From NCBI GenBank assembly GCA_050292445.1, contig JBNKLQ010000109.1, positions 1-18,799 on the forward strand: DNA of 18,799 bases, in the 5' to 3' direction. A program made the position numbers and the translations under genes. Source of the stretch: Leptofilum sp050292445 (lineage in GTDB: Bacteria; Chloroflexota; Anaerolineae; Promineifilales; Promineifilaceae). Positions 14,613 through 18,799 of this stretch are shown here, piece by piece; positions within the stretch are counted from its first letter, which is position 1, and each line of letters opens with the position of its first letter. The notes under the pieces were generated by a model. That model did no database searches. It was not told the origin of the DNA and saw only the letters and a list, made by a program, of their open reading frames with translations.

Positions 14613-15398
14613 TTAAGGGAGTAACTCTGCCAAATGGTGCAGTGTGTAGGTAGGGGTGATTGGTGATTGTACGGCCGTTTCCAAATCAGTGGCCCCCGTC
14701 AGCGTAAGAGCCGCAGCCATGCCTGCATCTAGCCCCATGAGCACATCGGTTTCCAGGCGGTCACCGGTCATCAGGCATTGTTCGGCGGGCAGGTTGAGCA
14801 AGCCTAAAATGGCTTCGGCCATGTAGTTGGATGGTTTGCCCACTACGGCCTCAACTGGCGTGTTGGTGCAGGCTTCGATGGCGGCAATCATGGCAGCGGC
14901 ATCCGGTTCGCCACCACCGGGCACGGGACAGTAGCGGTCGGCATTGGTGGCGAAGAAGCGGGCACCATGTTGAATCGCATCAAACGCGATTTGCAGCTTG
15001 CGGTAGGTAAACGTGCGGTCAAAGCTGGCAATGACTGCCTCTACCTGGCTAGCTTCGTCGGTGAGCGTGAAACCTACGGCCGTTAGCTCATCAGACAATG
15101 ATTGCTCGCCAACCACAAAGAGATTGGCCCCCGGCATGCGCCGCTGTAAAAAGTCTACCATCACGTAGGACGAATTGATCACGTCGCTGACCGGTGTAGG
15201 CAGGCCCAGACGGGTTAATTTTTGAGCGTAATCTTGCCGGGTGCGGGTGGGATTGTTGGACAAAAAGACCGTTCGTTTACCCATCTCTCGCAATTTTGTA
15301 ATGGTTTCACCTGCCGTGGGCAGCAGTGCCTCGCCCAGATAGATGGTGCCGTCCAGGTCAAAAATGTATGCTTCATAAACTGTTTTGGGTGTTGTCAT
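14613..15398 (-). CDS. HAD-superfamily phosphatase, NagD-like (subclass IIA)
   Basis: This 261-residue hydrolase has motif I FDLDGT (13-18) with the nucleophile Asp14 and acid/base Asp16. It has motif II FLSNNPTRT, a conserved Lys in VVGKPSNYM, and motif IV TGDRLETDVLMGLDAGM. The large C2 cap and the DLDGT-IYLG start place it with NagD/4-nitrophenylphosphatase-type enzymes that act on sugar or nucleotide phosphates. The substrate cannot be told from sequence. ATG 15398 follows AAAGGG; an in-frame TTG at 15422 has no support. It probably forms a leftward operon with rlmN. It contains two ACGGCCGT octamers (14671, 15076). Confidence 0.9.
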   Translation of the reverse strand: MTTPKTVYEAYIFDLDGTIYLGEALLPTAGETITKLREMGKRTVFLSNNPTRTRQDYAQKLTRLGLPTPVSDVINSSYVMVDFLQRRMPGANLFVVGEQSLSDELTAVGFTLTDEASQVEAVIASFDRTFTYRKLQIAFDAIQHGARFFATNADRYCPVPGGGEPDAAAMIAAIEACTNTPVEAVVGKPSNYMAEAILGLLNLPAEQCLMTGDRLETDVLMGLDAGMAAALTLTGATDLETAVQSPITPTYTLHHLAELLP

Positions 15399-15440
15399 GT
15401 GCGCCCTTTTGTGATTGATCAATTGGGGGATCGTAATCTA

Positions 15441-15480
15441 TCTGGCTCATTTTTGCACCTGATTTGTGGGATGAGCCAGA
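15441..15480. repeat. 10-bp inverted repeat
   Basis: TCTGGCTCAT (15441-15450) and ATGAGCCAGA (15471-15480) form a perfect stem around a 20-nt loop. It lies just beside the phased array at 15487-15533, between two leftward genes. It has no T tract in either direction. Confidence 0.6.
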
Positions 15481-15486
15481 AAACAA

Positions 15487-15533
15487 AGATTGCGCAGATG
15501 AATCAGATTTAATCTGTTCAACCTGCGCAATCT
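15487..15533. repeat. Phased inverted repeat array, 3+3 words with 9-bp period
   Basis: AGAT begins at 15487, 15496 and 15505. A(T/C)CT begins at 15512, 15521 (ACCT) and 15530. The step is exactly 9 bp on both sides. The outer arms AGATTGCGCAG (15487-15497) and CTGCGCAATCT (15523-15533) match perfectly, and the full 23-nt arms agree at 19 positions. It has the same 3+3 plan as 376-446, including the ACCT variant in the middle of the right half. It lies just downstream of the DUF411 gene. Confidence 0.8.
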
Positions 15534-15569
15534 GTTGCTAAACGCCTCTTCAATTTGGGTTTATTCAGG

Positions 15570-16046
15570 TTAGGGGTAGCTGGCGTAAACGGCCGTTTCC
15601 CCCATTTCGTCAAACGTAAACACATCAAACGGTTCTGGTGCGACGCCCGGCGTCTCCATTCCTGGGGAGCCAGCAGGCATACCGGGCACACCGATGCCTA
15701 CAACATCTGGCTTTTCTGCCAATAATCGACTAACTTCTGCTGCTGGTACATGCCCCTCAATAATATAGCCGTCCACGACGGCCGTATGGCAAGAGTGGAG
15801 TGCGGTGGGGACCTGGTACCGATTTTTTACTTCAACCAGGTTATTAACCCCTTTTTCCACCACGGTGAAGCCGTGCTCCTCCAGGTGGGTACTCCAATCG
15901 CCACAGCAGCCTCAGGTAGGGGTTTTAAAGACCGTAACGACGCCTGTCTCTTCGGCGACCGCCAGGGGGTCTTCGGCGCGTGCTGAGGAGCAGGCTGCCA
16001 TGCTCAACAACAGCACCAGTAACAAGATGAGCGATCTCTTTTTCAT
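15570..16046 (-). CDS. DUF411 lipoprotein with in-frame UGA at a conserved Cys (candidate selenoprotein)
   Basis: ATG 16046 follows a good GGAGG at 9 nt. The product begins with a lipoprotein-type signal (MKKRSLILLL to MAAC, Cys19). Codon 45 is TGA (15914-15912). The same frame then continues without interruption to the stop at 15570, giving 158 residues if the TGA is read through. DUF411 proteins carry SPTCGCCxxW; here the text is KTPT-[UGA]-GCCGDW, so UGA replaces the first Cys. Downstream landmarks are intact: ALHSCHTAVVDGYIIEGHVPA (read in parts), VGIGVPGMPAGSPGME and a terminal AVYASY. DUF411 is a presumed metal-binding or thioredoxin-like periplasmic family, often near copper genes. A possible stem-loop follows the UGA. 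Alternatives are a nonsense mutation or a sequencing error. Confidence 0.8.
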
Positions 16047-16186
16047 ACTTGCGATCCTCCGAAATTGTAAAGTAAGTAGCCAGAAGATACAGGTTTAGAT
16101 AGGGAAAAACTATTGACGTTCCTAAGTATTTCTTATGGATAAAAGTCATACTGGGTGAGATACAACTAATTATTTAGGCTTCGTGG

Positions 16187-16214
16187 TTGAACAATCGGCA
16201 GAATTAACGATAAT
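16187..16214 (+). promoter_or_regulatory. Putative promoter for the Cys-rich small protein
   Basis: TTGAAC (16187-16192) and GATAAT (16209-16214) are separated by 16 bp, about 30 nt before the start codon at 16245. A second TTGACG at 16113 has only a poor -10 partner. Confidence 0.45.
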
Positions 16215-16244
16215 GGATAGCGACTTGTAACATTGTGAGGCTTT

Positions 16245-16592
16245 ATGAAAACACCTGCCGGAAAAGAGTGCCGGTTTTACTACCAAAATTTCCATCGCGG
16301 CCGTTCAGAGCAAGAGTGCCGTCTGATTATGGGGAATCCCCGTTCAGAAGCGTGGCGGCCAGCAGATTGCAGCAAATGTCCCGTGCCCGATATTTTACTG
16401 GCTAACAGCAACCCAAACCTGGTTTTGGAAGCAACCGTCGAGAAGGGTTTTTTAGGGATGAACCGCCGTGTAACCGTAAAAGCGTTTTGCAGCAAGCACC
16501 TGATTGATGTAACGAAACCGCAGGTGGGTTGCCCCGAATGCGCCCGTGAGAAACCGGGCTTGCCGGATTTATTTGATAATCTTGACAAGTAA
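16245..16592 (+). CDS. Small Cys-rich (zinc-ribbon-like) protein of unknown function
   Basis: I do not recognise this 115-residue protein. It has seven cysteines: Cys9, Cys25, the pair Cys42/Cys45 (CSKC), Cys82, and the pair Cys96/Cys99 (CPEC), plus His85. Two CxxC pairs with extra Cys and His suggest one or two zinc sites or an iron-sulfur site. The start KECRFYYQNFHRGRSEQECRL is strongly charged, there is no signal peptide or membrane segment, and a cytoplasmic location is likely. GTGAGG ends 4 nt before ATG 16245. It is divergent from the DUF411 gene and shares a 198-nt spacer with it. A near match to the octamer (GCGGCCGT) lies near its start. Confidence 0.75.
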   Translation: MKTPAGKECRFYYQNFHRGRSEQECRLIMGNPRSEAWRPADCSKCPVPDILLANSNPNLVLEATVEKGFLGMNRRVTVKAFCSKHLIDVTKPQVGCPECAREKPGLPDLFDNLDK

Positions 16593-16627
16593 AAGTTGAA
16601 AGTGAAAAGTGAGAAGTGAAAAGTAAC
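16589..16627. repeat. Degenerate AAGTGAAA tandem repeat
   Basis: Following the stop codon of the Cys-rich gene, words of the form AAGT(G/T)(A/G)(A/G)AAGT are repeated about five times in tandem with slight variation. It is purine-rich on the plus strand. Its appearance is that of a degenerate short repeat used as intergenic filler. Confidence 0.6.
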
Positions 16628-16676
16628 AAACTGTTTTCTCTCACTCGCTAGCCACTTGCCACCAACCGCTAATACC

Positions 16677-17411
16677 ATGATTCAAGCCATCCTTTTTGAT
16701 TTAGACGATACGTTGCTGGGCAATGATATGGACAAATTTTTGCCTGGTTATTTTTCTTTATTGGGCGAGTATGCCACCCGGTACATGCCACGTGAGCAGT
16801 TTATGGCAGAGCTGATGACCTGTACCCAGGCCATGATTCAAAGTAACGATCCGGCGCTGACCAATCGGGACGTGTTCTGGCAGCTTTTTGCCCAGAATAC
16901 CGGCCTGGATGTTGAGGAGATGGAGGTGTTTTTTGACCAGTTTTACCGGAACCAGTTTTTGCAGCTGGAATTCCGTACGGTGAGACGGCCGTTTGCCGCT
17001 AAATTGGTCCAACTCTGCCTGGACAAGCATCTGGATGTCGTCGTTGCCACCAACCCGCTGTTCCCGCTGGTGGCCATCGAAGCCCGGCTGGAATGGGCGG
17101 GGCTTCCAGTTGAGGAATACGATTTTGCCTTGGTGACGGCTTACGAAAATATGCACGCCGCCAAGCCATCGCCAGCTTACTACGCCGAAATTCTGGAAAA
17201 GATAAACTGTGCGCCAGAAAACGCGCTCATGGTGGGTAACGACTGGGAAAACGACATTGCGCCCGCTCACCGTGTGGGAATACACACCTACTGGCTGGCC
17301 CTGGAAGAGGCTGTGAGGCCTGACAAAACCCCTAGCTATCGTGGGACCTCACTGCAAGATCTGTATGTGCTGTTGGCCGCAGGCTGGCAGCCGGTTGGCA
17401 GTAAGCAGTAG
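16677..17411 (+). CDS. HAD-superfamily hydrolase
   Basis: This 244-residue protein is a cytoplasmic HAD hydrolase of the subclass with a helical cap. Motif I is ILFDLDDTLLGND with Asp8 and Asp10. Motif II is VVATNPLFP (Thr in the ATN turn). A Lys lies in HAAKPSPAYYAEIL and motif IV is MVGNDWENDIAPAHRVGI. All catalytic residues are present. The substrate is unknown; phosphoglycolate-, nucleotide- or haloacid-type substrates are possible. The frame opens at a TTG (16656), but ATG 16677 starts directly before the first beta strand, as in the family. No clear ribosome-binding site is visible. The octamer at 16985 is read as Arg-Pro-Phe. Confidence 0.88.
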   Translation: MIQAILFDLDDTLLGNDMDKFLPGYFSLLGEYATRYMPREQFMAELMTCTQAMIQSNDPALTNRDVFWQLFAQNTGLDVEEMEVFFDQFYRNQFLQLEFRTVRRPFAAKLVQLCLDKHLDVVVATNPLFPLVAIEARLEWAGLPVEEYDFALVTAYENMHAAKPSPAYYAEILEKINCAPENALMVGNDWENDIAPAHRVGIHTYWLALEEAVRPDKTPSYRGTSLQDLYVLLAAGWQPVGSKQ

Positions 17412-17475
17412 TCGGTGATCAGTTATCGGTAAATGGTAGTTGGGAATCTCACGGATCACGCATTACCAATCATTC
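17412..17475. repeat. GTCGGT/TTATCGGTAA-rich intergenic repeat
   Basis: The spacer between the HAD and nucleotidyltransferase genes has words GTCGGTGATCAG, TTATCGGTAAATGGTAG and ATTACCAATCA that resemble the block at 13423-13500. No gene fits here. The reading frame of the next gene passes through it, but the start is placed after it. Confidence 0.4.
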
Positions 17476-17484
17476 AAACACGCT

Positions 17485-18204
17485 ATGAACCCGCTCAACG
17501 GTAATTCTCCTAAAGTGAAAAAAGCGATTGTATTGGCAGCGGGGCGGGGGAAGCGGCTACGGCCGTATACCGATCACACTCCCAAACCGATGCTGCTTTG
17601 GAACGGCCGTCCCACCATCCACGCCACGCTCACTGCCTTGGCCAATATGGGTGTGTCCGACGTTTGCATCATTACGCATTATTTGGCGGAGCAAATTGAA
17701 ACGTTTGTAGGGGATGGGGCTGTCTGGGGGGTGCGGGCTTGTTTTGTGCGGCAGAAAGAGATGAATGGGACGGCAACGGCCGTACAGCTTGCCGCCAATT
17801 TTATCGATTCCCCCACCATTATCGTCGCCGCCGATTACATCTTGCCCCCTTACTACCTGTGCGAACTGCACACTGCTTATTTAGAAGCAGATACGCCGTT
17901 GGCTGCTAGTCTGAAGGCTTTGCCAGCCGATGAGCTGGGGCAGCGCAGCAGCGTGCGCTTTGCCGCCGATGGTACCATTGCCGAAGTAGTCGAGAAACCG
18001 GCCAATGGCCAGGCCCCCAGCCAGATTGGCGCTTCGCTCATCTACATTGTGCCGCCGCAAATTCGCAGCTATCTCACCGAGCTAACCGCTTCCCCCCGAG
18101 GCGAATATGAGCTGCCCACCGTCATTAACCAGATGGTGCGGGATGGGTTCAAATTATCCGGCCTGCTCCAACCTGCCCCCCAAGAATGGCAACCCCCGAA
18201 TTAG
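17485..18204 (+). CDS. Sugar-phosphate nucleotidyltransferase, C-terminus apparently truncated
   Basis: This is a 239-residue GlmU/RmlA/MurU-type nucleotidyltransferase fold that would join a sugar phosphate to a nucleotide. It has the signature LAAGRGKRLRPYTDHTPKPML (17-37, in parts), the later AADYILPP (equivalent of the metal-binding D-x-D region), VVEKPAN and GEYELPTVINQMV. Related enzymes continue after this point with W-x-D-V-G-x-PEDL and about 10-20 more residues. Here the protein ends EWQPPN at a TAG (18202-18204) that coincides with the first bases of a palindromic element. ACCCCCGAA just before it reads Thr-Pro-Glu in the +1 frame, which hints at a frameshift as well. Function may be retained. 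ATG 17485 is preferred to the frame's earlier start (17440), which lies in repeat sequence. It holds three ACGGCCGT octamers. Confidence 0.82.
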   Translation: MNPLNGNSPKVKKAIVLAAGRGKRLRPYTDHTPKPMLLWNGRPTIHATLTALANMGVSDVCIITHYLAEQIETFVGDGAVWGVRACFVRQKEMNGTATAVQLAANFIDSPTIIVAADYILPPYYLCELHTAYLEADTPLAASLKALPADELGQRSSVRFAADGTIAEVVEKPANGQAPSQIGASLIYIVPPQIRSYLTELTASPRGEYELPTVINQMVRDGFKLSGLLQPAPQEWQPPN

Positions 18205-18263
18205 GACTGGCAGTCCTTAATCTGAATCTTTTTATCGTGTTTAGGCAAAGGACTGCCAGTCCT
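18203..18263. repeat. Nested palindromic element, 16-bp arms
   Basis: AGGACTGGCAGTCCTT (18203-18218) and AAGGACTGCCAGTCCT (18248-18263) form a perfect 16-bp inverted repeat around a 29-nt loop. Each arm is itself a palindrome (AGGACTG, one base, CAGTCCT), so cruciform and alternative hairpins are possible. It overlaps the stop of the nucleotidyltransferase and ends 9 bp before the stop of the convergent YciI-like gene. It could be a REP-like or transposase-mobilised mini-element, or a shared terminator. Confidence 0.8.
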
Positions 18264-18271
18264 GGCAAACA

Positions 18272-18592
18272 TTACATCTGGAACGTCTCGTAAACCGAAA
18301 TTTGGCCATCATGTTGCCAGTGTGGGCATCCCTTGGCCAGGGTCACGGCTTCATCCAGCGAACCGGTTTGGACAATTGAATATCCGGTTGCCGGTGTGCC
18401 TACCGCGCCTTCCGATACGCTGCCATCGCTGCCAATGCTTTTAGCCTGCTGGGAAAACGGGTTGCCGCCATTGACCAGCGCGTCACCTAGACCGCCCATC
18501 CAGGCTCCCCACGCTTCCATGATTTTGGCATTTTCTTCTTCTGTTTCTGGGTAAGTGCCACCTGTGTAAACTAAAACAAATTCTGTCATCAT
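18272..18592 (-). CDS. YciI-related (YCII domain) protein
   Basis: This 106-residue protein begins TEFVLVYTGG and has the YCII/DGPF-type ferredoxin-like pattern: an N-terminal strand with VYTGG, an AWGAWMGGLGDALVNGG helix-turn, TGYSIVQTGSLDEAVTLAKGCPHW and a terminal strand ISVYETFQM. Many such proteins are small cytoplasmic dimers of unclear role, some annotated near sigma factors. GGAG precedes ATG 18592 by 5 nt and a second in-frame ATG (18589) by 8 nt, so either may be used. It is convergent with the nucleotidyltransferase gene. No sigma-factor gene is visible nearby. Confidence 0.82.
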   Translation of the reverse strand: MMTEFVLVYTGGTYPETEEENAKIMEAWGAWMGGLGDALVNGGNPFSQQAKSIGSDGSVSEGAVGTPATGYSIVQTGSLDEAVTLAKGCPHWQHDGQISVYETFQM

Positions 18593-18714
18593 ACTTTCTC
18601 CTTGTATAAAGATGTTGAGGCGCAAAATTGCGTCGTTCTACCTAAACGACGAACAATAGAGTGCCAGATCGACAGCCAATTTGGGCAATTTCGATTTTTC
18701 TCTAAAATTGCCCG

Positions 18715-18799
18715 ATGAAAAATTACCTGCCTCAAACAATTGATCCCGCTGATGTTGTGACCACCATTGGTCTGATTTCTGATACCCACATGCCGCAGC
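18715..18799 (+). CDS. Metallophosphoesterase (calcineurin-like), 3'-truncated by the window edge
   Basis: The frame opens at ATG 18715 and runs to the window end (28 codons). It has TTIGLISDTHMPQ, the first metal-binding block (D-x-H) of the YfcE/MJ0936 type of metallophosphoesterases. The rest lies outside. No Shine-Dalgarno is visible. Instead a 9-bp hairpin, GGGCAATTT (18683-18691) with AAATTGCCC (18705-18713), ends one base before the start codon. Family assignment rests on a short segment. Confidence 0.65.
   Translation, partial: MKNYLPQTIDPADVVTTIGLISDTHMPQ

Noticed and set aside
15570..15863. DUF411 as a short protein starting at GTG 15863
   Set aside because: This start removes the metal/thiol motif and signal peptide and has no ribosome-binding site, while ATG 16046 has a good one.
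15925..16149. Separate 74-codon minus-strand ORF over the start of the DUF411 gene
   Set aside because: It is in another frame from the signal peptide and domain; the in-frame reading from 16046 explains the region better.

Overview
The window looks like a chromosomal stretch of a mesophilic bacterium with about 50% GC, probably a member of the Chloroflexota (Anaerolineae-like). This placement is inferred from protein flavour: a long acidic tail on ribosomal protein S2, a short EF-Ts, M23/LysM peptidases beside rho, and intergenic repeat types. No rRNA or marker search was possible. The genetic code is standard, since metK and pyrH both end in TGA.

Layout. The left end holds the 3' part of a 3-methyladenine DNA glycosylase gene, a block of phased short repeats, and fabI. 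metK follows with a complete leader: a near-consensus promoter, a SAM-I (S-box) riboswitch, an intrinsic terminator and an extra hairpin. The core (3068-8073) is a translation and envelope cluster: rpsB, tsf, pyrH, frr, uppS, cdsA. Then come a class I fructose-1,6-bisphosphatase, rho with a leader of about 400 nt and its own promoter, and two tandem paralogous LysM/M23 peptidases. On the minus strand lie rlmN, a NagD-like HAD phosphatase, and a DUF411 lipoprotein gene interrupted in frame by UGA. The right end carries a small Cys-rich protein of unknown function, a second HAD hydrolase, a sugar nucleotidyltransferase that seems cut short at a palindromic element, a YciI-like protein (minus strand), and the first 28 codons of a metallophosphoesterase.

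Three observations stand out. (1) The DUF411 gene (16046 to 15570, minus) has TGA exactly where its family has the first Cys of a C-G-C-C motif. An intact start, Shine-Dalgarno and signal peptide precede it, and the intact domain follows it. This is a candidate UxxC selenoprotein, with a nonsense mutation or sequence error as the alternatives. (2) The octamer palindrome ACGGCCGT occurs 25 times in 18.8 kb, where about 0.3 would be expected by chance. It lies in all three codon frames and between genes, and resembles the HIP1 palindrome of cyanobacteria. (3) Intergenic repeats share a '3+3' design: three AGAT-type words in one orientation followed by three more words, spaced every 9 or 10 bp.

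Most other genes are ordinary housekeeping genes. They link envelope growth (uppS for the lipid carrier, cdsA for phospholipid, fabI for fatty acids, M23 peptidases for the wall), translation (rpsB, tsf, frr, rlmN), nucleotide and methyl-donor supply (pyrH, metK) and transcription termination (rho).
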